Below are positions 12,230 through 23,503 of a stretch of 64,000 nucleotides of DNA, piece by piece. Source of the stretch: Crotalaria pallida (taxonomy: Eukaryota; Streptophyta; Magnoliopsida; Fabales; Fabaceae); the NCBI GenBank assembly GCA_037953625.1, contig CM075653.1, positions 4,650,001 through 4,714,000 of the forward strand, read 5' to 3'. Both the position numbers and the translations under genes were made by a program. Each line of letters starts with the position of its first letter. The stretch's first letter is position 1. Below the pieces are notes generated by a model. It worked only from the letters and a program-made list of their open reading frames with translations. It was not told the origin of the DNA and did not search any database.

Positions 12230-14694
12230 TGTAACATCCCTAATTTAATTCCAAGTATAATTAATGCGGTAATAAGTTTAGGGTGAAGAGAATGGTAATA
12301 TTAAGTAAAACTAGTGAATTAAAGGAGTAGTTTTTGAATTAAAAGCATAGGACTTTAGGAAAATTAGAAATAAAAGATGTGCAGCTCTAAACATAGATTC
12401 CACTATTGGATGTGAAGATTAAGATGTGGAGAAGCTTGTTTTCAAATTTTGGCAAGATCCGAAGGGTAACGAAGAAGATATGACATTTTGAAATGCAGAG
12501 GAGTGATGAGGAAACAGACTAATAGATTAGACTGTCCTTCTAATCGATTATAGTAATCGATTAGCTCCGTGCGTGTCTGCAGTGAAAAAAAATAGAACAA
12601 TTAAGGACCACACGTGAGAAGCTTCATGAGGAAGCCATTAAATAAGCACCACATATTCTTTCCCATCATGCAAGAAAAGAAACGCAAGGCAACAACATCA
12701 ACAACACAATACACAACACATCTCCATCACCTTCTTCATTCTCTCCTCATGCTTCCATTAAGCACCTCAACATTATCATCACATTAACCTAGAATCAACA
12801 AAACCCATCATCATCAACCATTATTATCATCAAAATTACAACTAAGAGCAAGTTAGAAATCACCCTCCCTTCATCCCCACATCACACGCCACCTTCTTCC
12901 ATATCTCCATTAATTTTCAAGCTTCATGGTTATGGAGAAATACATATATACATGCCTCATCCTCAAGAACCAGTAAAGAACAACTCACTTCCCTCATACA
13001 ACCATCATCAAAGGATTATTCACACTCACTGGATATTGGCACTTCTAAGGTGGCAAGCAAGACTTAGGAGGTTTAGGCTCTAAAGCTCACCAAGCCAAAG
13101 TTCAAGGTTTCCTTATCTCTTAGCACTTTTGAGGTAAGGAGGGGGTATTACTCTTATTTAGAGAATGAGTTCTAGGGTGATTATAGTGGTAGCTGAGATT
13201 AGAGGAGGATATGTAGATAAATAGTTATGATAATAAACCATAAAGTAGTTGATATTGATAATAAGATAAATATAAAATAAAGGAAATGAACTTAAATATG
13301 AAATTATGAAATTATGTTATGTGCATTAGAAACATTTGAATGACTATGCTAGTGTCGATGTGTGCAAGATGTTAGGGTTTGAAATGAATAAAAGGTAATA
13401 TGACATGGTTAGTTATTATAATTTAAATGAGGACTTTGAGATGCTTGTGCATGATATGAATGAATATTTGTGATGAATGAATGCCAGAAATAACTTAAAG
13501 TTAATTGTGTAACCTTAGATGGTAAAAAGGAATGATGATAGATTATGAGGAAAATGATAGTGTTTGTGTATGTGTTAAACATGAACTTATTGATAATTAA
13601 ATTGAGAAAGGAAAGAGTGAAGGGCCATGAGGGCCCAATAAATTATAGCTCTAAATAACGATCTGGTTGGGTGACAACCCCTTTAGGTGCAAATGTCTTG
13701 TTAGGTGACAAAGTTCCCAGTAGGTGAAAAGGTCTTGTTAGGTGCAAATGTCCCATCAGGTGCAAAAGTCCCATTAGGTAAAAAAAAGGTCTCGTTAGGT
13801 GTAGAATGTGTCAACACGGATCATTATGCGCAATTAAAATAGAATAAATAAAAAGATGGGAAAAAGATGTGAATGGTTAATAAGGGTAAATGAATATGAA
13901 AGGTCCTAACGAATATAAAATGTCCTAATGGGTGTGGAAAGGTCCTGATGGGTGATAAATGTCCTAACAGGGGCAAATGTCCTATTGGGTGAAAACGTCC
14001 TAACAGGTGTAAATGTCCTAATGGGGGAAAAAATAAAGGAAGGCGAATATGTGTGAATATTTGCAAATGTGTGTGAATATGCATGTGATTTATTTGTGTT
14101 GTAGCATTATGTTAGGAGCTTTAATAGGCTTAGTTTATTACTATAGCTCTTTAGAAACTAATTTCTAAGCATTGTGTAATGCTCACATCCTTACTGTTTT
14201 TACACAGGTACTAAGACCGAGCTATCACAGTTCCCGGCCGAGCAGGAGTACTCTCCCTCACAGGGAGAGTAGGTCATAGTAGTTGGACATGATATCATGT
14301 CCTGGGCCCTTTTGATATGATGATGTAGTTTGTTTTGTTATGTAAAAATGTAAATAACTCTTTTGGGTGGGCCAGGACGACTCCTTTGGGGAAAGGAGTC
14401 CTTTTTGGGAAATAACAATTCCAAATACTTGTTAAATATGCTACTAAAACTCTGATGTGGATAGTGCACTATGACGCACAACGTATATATTTGCCCTGCT
14501 GGCTTCCGGACTATTTAAATGACTGTTTTGACAAGTTTAAAGGAAAGCTGATTATTGGGAATGTCCCTAAAACAAAGGAAACTCCGTTCGTTTTCACGAA
14601 GAATTTTTAGAAGGAAAAAGGGTTTTAAAAAGAAATTTTTAGTTCACTAATTTTTATAATGATAATTAAGGGTAATAATAAGTAAGGTGTCACA
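12230..14694 (+). repeat. 3' LTR of the inner retrotransposon, 2465 bp
   Basis: It starts TGTAACATCC directly after the polypurine tract and ends AAGGTGTCACA, giving the TG...CA ends and inverted terminal bases of gypsy-type LTRs. It carries two TAATCGATTA palindromes (12541 and 12554) and a block of short tandem repeats at 13670-14030. The following GCGTC may be the TSD; no matching 5' LTR or left TSD was found, consistent with truncation. Confidence 0.7.
13670..14030 (+). repeat. Short degenerate tandem repeats inside the LTR
   Basis: Many copies of a 15-18 base unit of the form GGTGCAAATGTCCTAACA or AGGTGAAAAGGTCTTGTT follow one another. The unit is noncoding and probably a variable LTR segment. 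Confidence 0.7.
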
Positions 14695-15129
14695 GCGTCC
14701 CCTCCAATTGAGAATTCCCATAGTGGAATCATATATATTCCACCTATCCTAGGGGAATAATGATAGCTTGTGAACTTTTATGTTTTGAGTTTCGAACTAA
14801 GGCTCTGGGTTATATTTTGTATTGTGATATAATGTGTATAGGTATATATATAACTCGGAGTTTATCTTTTATGACCGTTGACTATATGATGATGTATAAC
14901 TTAAGTTTTTATGACTAATGTATTATGATGTATATTATTTTGTGGTGTGATTCAAGTTTATGATTATGTGTGGAGTCGAATTAGTAACGTCTTAAATTTA
15001 TTTTGGAAAAAAAATAAATACATTCACATTTTTATATAAATAAATGAATATAAATTCAGGGCGTTATAGATGGGGGATGAACAAGTTGGTTTAGAAAATA
15101 ACAAAAGTGAGGGTTGTGAGTAACTATAA

Positions 15130-15284
15130 GATTAGATTTTAGATTTTAACTGAACGGTCCGGTCCGGACCATATAACAATGGTCTAAAAATTTCGAGATA
15201 GATCGGATTACGAGACTTGACTGGATTATGTTTTTTGGTCCGATTCGATCGATCTCGCGGTTTGGGACCGGATCGCTTACACCC
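15130..15284 (-). mobile_element. Truncated hAT-like end
   Basis: Read on the minus strand it begins CTAGGGGTGTAAGCGATCCG and continues with GGTCC-rich sequence. This matches the TIR and sub-terminal pattern of the complete hAT element at 46293-47316. The other end and the TSD are missing. Confidence 0.55.
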
Positions 15285-16473
15285 CTAGTATAAAAATTTG
15301 ATGAAGATCATTCAAATCTTGAGATTAATAAGTGTCATAAATTTTAAAAAATATACTTCAACACATCTTTGTCGAAAATATATTCCGACTTACTAATGTT
15401 GGAAGTGTAAATTTTCGACTATTATGTTTCGGAAAGAAAAAAACCCATTCTGTTGTTTCAGTGTGCTAATATTTCAATATTTCATCAACATCATCACCAT
15501 TATTGCAATGCACTTGGCCAGAAAGAACCCTTGAATAAGCATCCTCAATTGGGCAAGTTTCTAAGAGAAGAATACCGTAGTTTGGAGGATTTCCGCTCTA
15601 AAGAGAAGAACATAGTGAAAGAGGCCATCGAGGTCACCAATTAGGTTTAGTATTATTGCCTTAAATACACACATGACATAGAGATTTGATGGGTATCCTC
15701 AATTTTGAAAAGAACTAACATGTGAGTTGGAGTAGTAGCTGACGGCTTTTAATGTGAGACCGTAGGCATACGTCCCCACTGGTGAGACCATAGGTTGACC
15801 TGTATATGTCGGTCAGCTTTGGGTTTTATAGCAAATATTACCTGGCCTTCTTTGCAACAACTGAAAGGACCATAAATTAAAACAACATAAATGTATGACT
15901 AAATGTATGCTGCTTTCTCTCTATTTCGGCCGAAAACCACCAACACCAGCTCCTTTTCTCACTCTTCAAAACGAACCCTAAAGCAATTCGTTCAGCTCAA
16001 ATCGTGTTGCAAATCTAAATGATTTAGTCGAAACCCACCACTGAAATCAAATCCGTTACCTGAAATGTAGATTTCTCAGCTAAACCTCAAAACTTTTGAG
16101 AGAATCCCAATTTCTGTGAAGCTTCGAGGTTGTTGATGGTGCGAGTTCCAGTGGTGAATTTCCCTCATCAGCTCTGATACATTTGGTTTACCAGTGAGGT
16201 TAGTTCGTTTGTCAACAATGTATTTAGAAACTGAATATACAACCATGGTTTATTTGAACACCCCTTTGTATGTGAGATTAACCCCACCCCCTTATAAAAT
16301 AACTGATTTTTTTTTTGTGATTAGCAGTGGTGATGGGAATAGAACGTAGTTGGTTTTATGTGTAGTTAATTTGTATCCATGAATTTTTAAGAAGAGTGTT
16401 TCATAATTATCAATGGTAAATTAGATTTGAATTTGTAATTAGAAATTTTTGTTTTGTTATGGTTAGTGTATAA
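15285..16473. other. Upstream region and leader of the transposase gene
   Basis: No exon is recognised in 15285-15900. From about 15910 the sequence becomes a pyrimidine-rich leader (TTTCTCTCTATTTCGGCCGA) with a possible donor near 16196 (CCAGTGAGGT). The transposase ATG is at 16474. I could not find the terminal inverted repeat of the element here. Confidence 0.4.
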
Positions 16474-18856
16474 ATGGCGGAAGAGTCAACCTCACCTGAA
16501 TTACCAGAAGAAGGCATTGCAGAGAATGAGAATGATGTTGAAGCTGACCCTAATGATTTTTCCATTGAAATCGAGGGCATGGATGATGTTGGAGCTGTTG
16601 ATTTTAGCACATTAACAAGTGAACCTATGAAGCACTTCAAGTTTGCTGACAATGAACTTGCTTACGCATTTTATAACTCTTATGGTCTTGTTAAGGGATT
16701 CAGCATTAGGAAAAGCAAGCTAGCAAGAAACTGTGAAGGCAAGGTTGTTAGGCAGTATTTCTTGTGCAGTAGTGAAGGATTCCGTGACCGTAGTTATCTA
16801 CAGCTGGAGAACTGGCAACGGAACCCAAAATCCGTTACTCGATTTGGGTGTCAAGCCAAAATGCGCATTCGTCTTGATGAGACAACTGGTTGGTGGATAG
16901 TGATTTTCTTCAATGATGAGCATAATCACAAGCTATTCGGTGGTAGGTATGGTATGCTGCTGCGATCTCAAAAGTCGATGTCTGACGCCGATATTTCCCA
17001 AATGAATTTTTTGAGGAATGTTGGTATAAGCACTCCACAAATCTATTCTGCCTTTGCCAGCCAAGCAGGAGGGTATGACAAGGTTCCATTTAGGAAGCGA
17101 AATATGTACAACCAGATTCATAAACAAAGGTACAACAAAGAGGGAAATTCAAGCAACGCTATAAAGTACCTAACCGAAATGGAAGCTGCTGAACCTGGGA
17201 TGTTTTAGAAGCATACTGTTGGTGAAGATGACAGGATAGATAAACTGTTTTGGTGCGATGGGATTTGCCGTTATGACTACCAAGTGTTTGGTGACGTTCT
17301 TGCCTTTGATGCAACATATCGTAAAAACAAATACAACTGTCCTCTTGTTGTATTTTCCGGGGTAAATCATCACAACAACACTGTTGTATTTGCTTGTGCC
17401 GTCATAAGTGATGAAACGGAGGAAACGTACACTTGGGTGGTTGAGACATTCGTTGAAGCAATGAACGGGAAGGCTCCCAAATCAGTCATTACAGATGGGG
17501 ACTACTCAATGAGGAATGCTATTTCTAAGGTGTTTCCAGAAGCTCACCACAGGCTTTGCGCTTGGCACCTGATTAGGAATGTTGCCAAGAGGGTTAGCAA
17601 CACACAATTCATCCATATGTTTAGGAAATGCATGCTATCTGATTATGAGATTGGGCGTTTCCATCGCATGTGGGGTTTGTGTTTGGATCATGTTGCTGGT
17701 GAATCCGCTATTAAATGGGCAAGTGATATGTTTGAGATAAAGGAGATGTGGGCTGCAGCTTACATGAGAGGCAAGTTCTTCGCTGGATTTAGGACGACAT
17801 CCCGATGCGAGTCCATGCATTCTCAGCTCGGGAAGTTTATCAACTATAGAAATGATCTGACAGAACTTCTCCAACACATCCAGTGTGCACTAAGTGCTAT
17901 GAGGAATTTTGAATTGGAGGCTGATTTCAACTCTTCATATGGTGAACCAGTAATCCAAACCCACTTGTTATCGCTTGAGCGACATGCAGCGAAGGTTTTC
18001 ACTAGGGAAATATTTGAGATGTTCCGACCTTACATTATGGACGCCGTTTGGATGAAGGTAATCGGGTGGAAGGAGACTCCGGCGTACAAAATATATACTG
18101 TGACTAGATACCGGAGAAAACATACTTGCTGGCATGTTTGTTATAGTGAAGATGAGGGAGAGGTTGGGCTGAAATGTTCGTGTGAGAGGATGGAGACTTA
18201 CGGGATTCCATGTGCACATCAGGTTTTCGTACTGTTTTTCCTTGGAATCGGTGAGTTACCTAAATGTGTGGTGTTAGACAGATGGACCAAGGATGCAAAG
18301 GAAAACTTTGATCTATCTACCATACAAGGTCCATGGATTGATGAAGCTTTGAAGTATTGTCGATATGCCGGGTTGCTCGAGTGGGCGAAACGGCTGTGCA
18401 AAGCGGCAAGTGGTAGCGTTGACGAGTATAACTTGAAGAGGGAGTTTCTTAGCAGGGAAGTCTTAGAACTGGAGGCAAAGGAAGGTCGTGCATTTGAGGA
18501 TGAGTGTTCTTCCTCCCAAAGTTGTGGAGAGATTGTGAGAGATCCGAAACCTGTTAGGGCAAAATCGGGTACCGGTTTATCACCTCATGGAGGGAAAAGG
18601 AAAAGAGCCATAAGTTGTGGCATATGCAGGTTGGAGGGGCACAATCGTAAGTCTTGTCCGATGGCTAGAGAGGTTGAGAAGTTCAAGAAAGGAAGAGCTG
18701 GACCAAGTGCTTACATGGATCGGGATGATGATGTAAGTGATTTTACTTAATTTTATCTTATTGCCACTTTTAGTCATGAATACGAGCAATTTAGTTTTTA
18801 TGTTGTAGGATCATTATGCTGGGAGTCATTGTCCTTATGGTGGCGGTCAAGCATGA
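16474..18856 (+). pseudogene. FAR1/FHY3-type MULE transposase with one in-frame stop
   Basis: The reading frame runs from ATG 16474 to a donor after 18732 (GATGAT|GTAAGTG), then an exon 18809-18856 ending GGGQA and TGA: 768 codons before the stop. It is broken only by TAG at 17206-17208, after EAAEPGMF. Domains in order are: a FAR1 DNA-binding domain (about residues 55-155, FADNELAYAFYNSYGLVKGF and CQAKMRIRL); a MULE DDE core with DATYRKNKYNCPLVVF, ITDGD and CAWHLIRN; a later Glu in RCESMHSQL; a SWIM zinc finger CSCERMETYGIPCAH; and a CX2CX4HX4C knuckle CGICRLEGHNRKSC. Such proteins are Mutator-like transposases or host regulators domesticated from them. The paired Ulp1-like gene downstream favours the transposon reading. 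The stop could be a recent mutation; a full copy is needed to make active enzyme. Confidence 0.88.
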
Positions 18857-20567
18857 GCTTTTGCTGGCACTCGTGCTGGATTCCATGGTATTGATGTTAA
18901 GCATAAATTTAATCCACTGTGTGATAATTACTGTTGGTCAGTTATACACGAAACTTGACTACGCCTTATTTCTGTGGCTGTAGGTTTGATCCTGAGATGG
19001 TCATGGGTTGCTGTACCTAGCAGTATGTTTTCTGATATGTGGTTGACAAACCTTTACTTTATTTGTAATGAATTATGAAGTATTTGGATCGTGGTTATTG
19101 TTAGCTTTCTTTAATATATCACTGAACTCATGGATTGCTAATGCTTGTTGGTGGTAGTGAAACCTTAATCGTTATTATGGTGTGAATACCAGAATATAGG
19201 GTGTTGTTATTGGTCTGATATGCATCTCATATTAACCTGCTGCCACAAAGTTATATATTCATTGAATGGCATAAATGCCACAATGTTTTTGGTTGGGTGC
19301 AGATGTATACCTTTCAATCTATGGTGAAGGAGCAGGAACATCAATTATATTTATATTTAATCTTCCAATTGATCAATTGTTAAATTTTTTTCTTTAAGTT
19401 ACCGTTGTGAAATGCTCTCCCACAGTTAATTTTTTTTCTAATACAACTATCCTCTTATTATTAATTAACCATGGCTCAATTACGTCTGTATAATAAATAA
19501 GTTGAACAGGGAGGAATTAAAGATAGATAGAGGTTCGAAAATAACGAATTGGACAACTTGTGTATAGTTTTTGTTATTCATCCTGTTATATGTCCGTGGT
19601 TGTGTAAATGAGCATAATAGAATTTAATTTAAACAAGATAAATCCCATTGAATGTTGAAGTTGTGTACTCACATATGTACTTGTATTTGCGAACAGTACT
19701 GTGATTAATCTCATGCACTTTGTTAATATCAATTTCACACTCATAGTGATACATGAAGTGTATTGACCTCATAGTTTTCAAATAAGAATTTATAATTATA
19801 ACTGTATCCTTTCTTAGAAAGATTATGTTATTAGTTTTCTTACGGCTAGGGGCACCTGATGCTGATTTCAGTTTTTTAGGGTTAATATGTTAATTCTTTT
19901 CAATGGACCAACCTCAACGTTTTTTTCCCTCAAAAAATTAGTTCCAATACCAAGTCAGGTATTATTATGTACTTGGTTTATATTGTCCTTGGCGTTTTGC
20001 TAGTTATCCAAAAGTGATAGTTTATATTAAGGGCGTTTTGCTACTGATTTTGTAAAGCAAATAATTTTTTCATGCAAATTTATCTTATTTGAACTACTTA
20101 AATTGGGTTATGAAACTTTTACCTAATAGTTTTATAACTATTTAAGCTGTTGGACAAATGTCAAAACGTTATGATTTAATAAAAAGGATTTGCTTAACGA
20201 TTGAAGATTGTAAATTTTAAAAAAAGAATGCCTACACGTTTGAAGATTATTAAGTGGCTGCTTATCAAGAAGTAGTTGTAAAAGAAAAAAAGCTAATTTC
20301 TGAAAAGTTTAAATCGTCTGTTACGCATAGCAGTAGAGTGCTAAGGAAGTAAGAACGTTAACCATGGCTCAATGACAAGATCCAAAAAATAGAGCACATG
20401 GTTGCTAATCTTCTAATGAAGATAGCATGAACAACAAAAGATGTCCTAGTAGTGTCAGCAGCTCTTAAAGTTTCAATCTGTGATTAAAACCTTAGACAAA
20501 ATCAAACTGGAAATTAATCGATGACGGTAGTGGGCATTCGTGGATCACGCCCTCTCATGACAAATCA
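18857..20567. other. Spacer between convergent transposase and Ulp1-like genes
   Basis: About 1.7 kb of AT-rich sequence with no recognisable exon or repeat structure separates the 3' ends of the two convergent genes. Confidence 0.4.
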
Positions 20568-22690
20568 TTAAGCAAATTGCTCCCATCTTCTTCCAGCTGC
20601 TTCCTCAATTTCAATCTTCTTCTGATTGAATGGGTCCATAGCCATCATTAGTGCAGTTTTGATGCGCACATTCATCTCCTTCAACTGTGTACGTCCAAAG
20701 AGTATGTTACTAGCTAATATATAGTCACATTATCTAATGCATATTCGAAATGAAATTAGTTAAGCTTAATATTCCAGGTAAGTTTGACACAAATGCATCC
20801 TTCATAAGCATCCATTGAAGCACCCAATCAGATGAATTCACACTGTTACAAAGGGAATAACTAGAATCAGTATCATTATCTTCATGCAAGTAACATAAGG
20901 GACGGAGGCAGGTGATCACACATTTACATGTATAACAGACAATTATTTGAAAAATAACATATTACCTACTGCCCATGTTAGGTACCCCCTAGCTATATCA
21001 ATTGGCCAAGCTCCAAGATCGTATGGTGTGTAAACACCAGAGTCTCCCCATACATCAGACGTCATCATTGAGTGCATATTCTCACGCTAGAACACATTCA
21101 GATTCCATTTATTAGATAGAACAATGATATGATAATTAAATCATTATGCTGCTGCTTAAACTAAATGTCAATCAAACTAACCACATTGCGAATGACAACT
21201 TGTTTGTCCTGTATGTCATGGTCTGGCAGATATGAGTCCACATGGTACACGGTTCGGTCGGGGATGCTTACAACCATCAAATACCAATGACCATACTGCT
21301 GGATGGGCACATATATCTGTTTCGCACAATTTCAAATGAGTCATTAGACATCCTATTGCTTTTACTTATTAACATTGAAGAGCAAAATAATTCGATCAAA
21401 ACAATAATACTCACGAATTTCAGGTCTGGAGTTAGATTCATCCATGTGTTCTTGTACAAATCAAGCATTTCAGTTATAGTCTTCCCATATTTCAAATCCT
21501 CCTGAAATTACAATGGATGTAAATTCTTTGGAAAAAATTATAATTCGTATTATAAATGTTGGGGTCATTCCATATAGACTCACAGCGAATGAAGGAGGCA
21601 AGTGCCAAGTCTTGATGCAAGAGTAGTACTTCTGTGTGAGAGCAACCTTCATAGCATAGACGACGAAAACCTATATGGGAAATAACAGTTGGTGTTAAAC
21701 TGTCGTGATATGTTGTCATTGCGTATCTAAAGCTAATCAAGCACTTGCATGCTCATTGATTTCTTTACCAGGCACAAAGCTGTTGAAATTCATCCTTCAA
21801 AGCATCTCGTCTCCCATTGTCACAATTGGTTCACTACAAATTTACATGGTCCCACATATCAGTCAAGTCACAATGCAATTTTTCATATTGGTAATTTTTT
21901 TTCTGCAACTACAATTCTTCGTTAGGCCTTACATGATCACTTACCAAGGTTCCAGATCCTCGCCAAAAATGAAAGCAAACATTTTAGCCTCAGTAAGTGT
22001 CAGGTTGATGTCAACAGGAGGCTTGGACATTGGCTTCATCACACGAGGAACGGTGACTGATTTCTGTTTATGGGTGGGCTTGTTCTGTGATGAGCCAGTC
22101 ATGATTGCCTTACCCTTACCAGTAGTGGTTGGAGAAGACCTTTCAGTTGACTTGGTGGTTTGTCCCACATTTGGTCTTGGCGGCTTCTTGTTGCTTTTTG
22201 CTGGAGATGAAAAAAGATTCTTACTCAGCCCCACCATCTCCCCATCCAATGCATGATGCCTTCTCTGTGTAGTTTATTCACAGTGTCAATATATATACTA
22301 AAATTTATAAATCATTTAAAATTCAGATAAGAGAATGACATTTGATGACCTAGTAGCACCGCTGTCTCCATATAAGTTTGCTAATTTTAAGTTGGGGGTT
22401 GACATAGTGTTGTTGAGGTCCGTTCCTCCTTCATCATCCGACACTTGTAGGATGAAATTTTCAGTCAGTTCGGGTGGGATGTCAAATGTTGGTGAAGAGT
22501 TTTCCCCCACATCATTCTTCCCCTGGTTACGAGCTCTGAATAGTCCAGTATCCTTAGGGCCAACGTGGTCTGCATCAAGGTCTATCACCTGCCTGGTGGC
22601 AGAGCCAACATTGTTATTCTTGGAAGTAGGCGCCACATCCTTTCTCTTTAGGACAATCAGTTCCAGCAACTTAATTGACAACAATTGTCC
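20568..22690 (-). pseudogene. Ulp1-like (C48) cysteine protease gene of MULE type, inactive
   Basis: Exons are recognisable on the minus strand: about 22340-22690 (IVLKRKDVAPTSK...), 21945-22264 (Lys/Pro/Ser-rich, ending FIFGEDLEPW), 21769-21833, 21584-21669 (VFVVYAMKVALTQKYYSCIK), 21415-21501, 21182-21316, about 20965-21095, about 20770-20864 and 20568-20684 (stop TAA). The protease core is clear: catalytic His in QYGHWYLMVV, catalytic Asp in VYHVDSY, and SGVYTPYDLGAWPIDIARGY. Where the Cys loop should follow Asn-x-x-Asp, the sequence reads NSSDWVLQWM, so the Cys-Gly segment is missing. An in-frame TGA also lies in the 21769-21833 exon. Ulp1 enzymes remove SUMO; copies carried by Kaonashi-type MULEs are well known in plants. 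This copy should be catalytically dead. Confidence 0.8.
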
Positions 22691-22693
22691 GTT

Positions 22694-22695
<2 letters not shown>

Positions 22696-22751
<56 letters not shown>

Positions 22752-22762
22752 CACATATATAT
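22696..22762. repeat. (CA)n(TA)n microsatellite
   Basis: About 21 CA units are followed by TA-rich repeats. It lies at the 5' edge of the Ulp1-like gene and may mark where that gene's first exon was lost. Confidence 0.95.
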
Positions 22763-22806
22763 GTTGCTTTATGTTCCTAATTACTTCATTTTCTTATGCT
22801 ACACAG

Positions 22807-22974
22807 GTCAAGCTACGAAAGGGATCGCCTTTACCCCCGATGTATCCACTTTGGCATAGACATTCTAACCCAGTAGCAGGACCTTGGAAAGCAGTCATAT
22901 ATGATAGGCTAAAATTGTATACCCCTCTATTACCAGAAACAAAAACACAAGGACATACAATAGTTATTGACTGA
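22807..22974 (+). pseudogene. Orphan terminal exon, unidentified protein
   Basis: A good acceptor (GCTACACAG|GTC) at 22805-22806 opens a 55-codon frame ending in TGA: VKLRKGSPLPPMYPLWHRHS, then NPVAGPWKAVIYDRLKLYTP, then LLPETKTQGHTIVID. The composition looks like real protein rather than chance. No matching upstream exon is seen between the microsatellite and the exon, so it is probably a fragment carried along with the transposon. I do not recognise the family. Confidence 0.45.
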
Positions 22975-23503
22975 ACATTATGCATGTTTAGATTTTGTTG
23001 ATTTTGGATGTTTAGATTTAGTTACATTTCGAATTTTGGATGTTTACCTATGTCAGTGCTTGATTTTGTTGATTTTGGATGTGTAGATTTAGTTACATTT
23101 CTTATTGGGTTGTTTAGCTTTTATAAGCAACTTTGAATAGGAAAACTGAATCATGACAGTGCTTGATTTTGGATTGACAGGTGTTCAGATTTAGTTACAA
23201 GAAAATCTTTGATTTCGATGTACAGGTGCTCAACTTTATTTTGATTTTGGATGTTTAGCTTTAGTTAAATTTCGAATTTGCAATGTTCACTGTTCTAGAA
23301 ACCCAGCCCACTATTACTTTTACCAAAGCCTAACCCTTACTTCCCCCAACTTTCCTTCCAGCCTCACTTATTCCACAACGCGGCAGAATCAGCTCCTCTT
23401 TCATTCTCAGTCATCATCAACACGCATAAGCAGCTGAAAACCACTTTTTAACTAGTTGTTATTTTATTAACACCAAAACCCTCTTCATATACTACATCTT
23501 CTC
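22975..23503. other. Degenerate short repeats and leader of the B3 gene
   Basis: Between 22980 and 23290 the phrase GATTTTGGATGTTTAGATTT and close variants recur at least four times in a noncoding, T-rich context. From about 23330 the sequence is pyrimidine-rich and looks like the leader of the B3 gene. Confidence 0.5.

Larger units (their letters stand above)
9305..15068. mobile_element. LTR-retrotransposon complex with GATGG target-site duplication
   Basis: The left end TGTAACGTCC and the right end GGGCGTTATA are near-perfect inverted termini, and GATGG flanks both sides (9300-9304 and 15069-15073). The terminal CA has decayed to TA. Inside are a gag/protease remnant (10978-11540), a purine-rich primer tract (about 12218-12227) and a different 2465-bp LTR (12230-14694). 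I infer an outer Ty3/gypsy-type LTR (9305 to about 10.9 kb, resuming at 14695-15068) interrupted by a second, 5'-truncated element. The junction near 10.9 kb could not be fixed. The outer part holds six copies of the palindrome TAATCGATTA. Confidence 0.7.

Noticed and set aside
13824..14084. 86-codon His/Pro/Phe-rich frame on the minus strand
   Set aside because: Product of short tandem repeats inside the LTR, translated by chance.
22316..22756. Single long minus-strand frame including Cys-Val repeats
   Set aside because: The Cys-Val run is the translated (CA)n microsatellite. Only the part after it belongs to the Ulp1-like gene.
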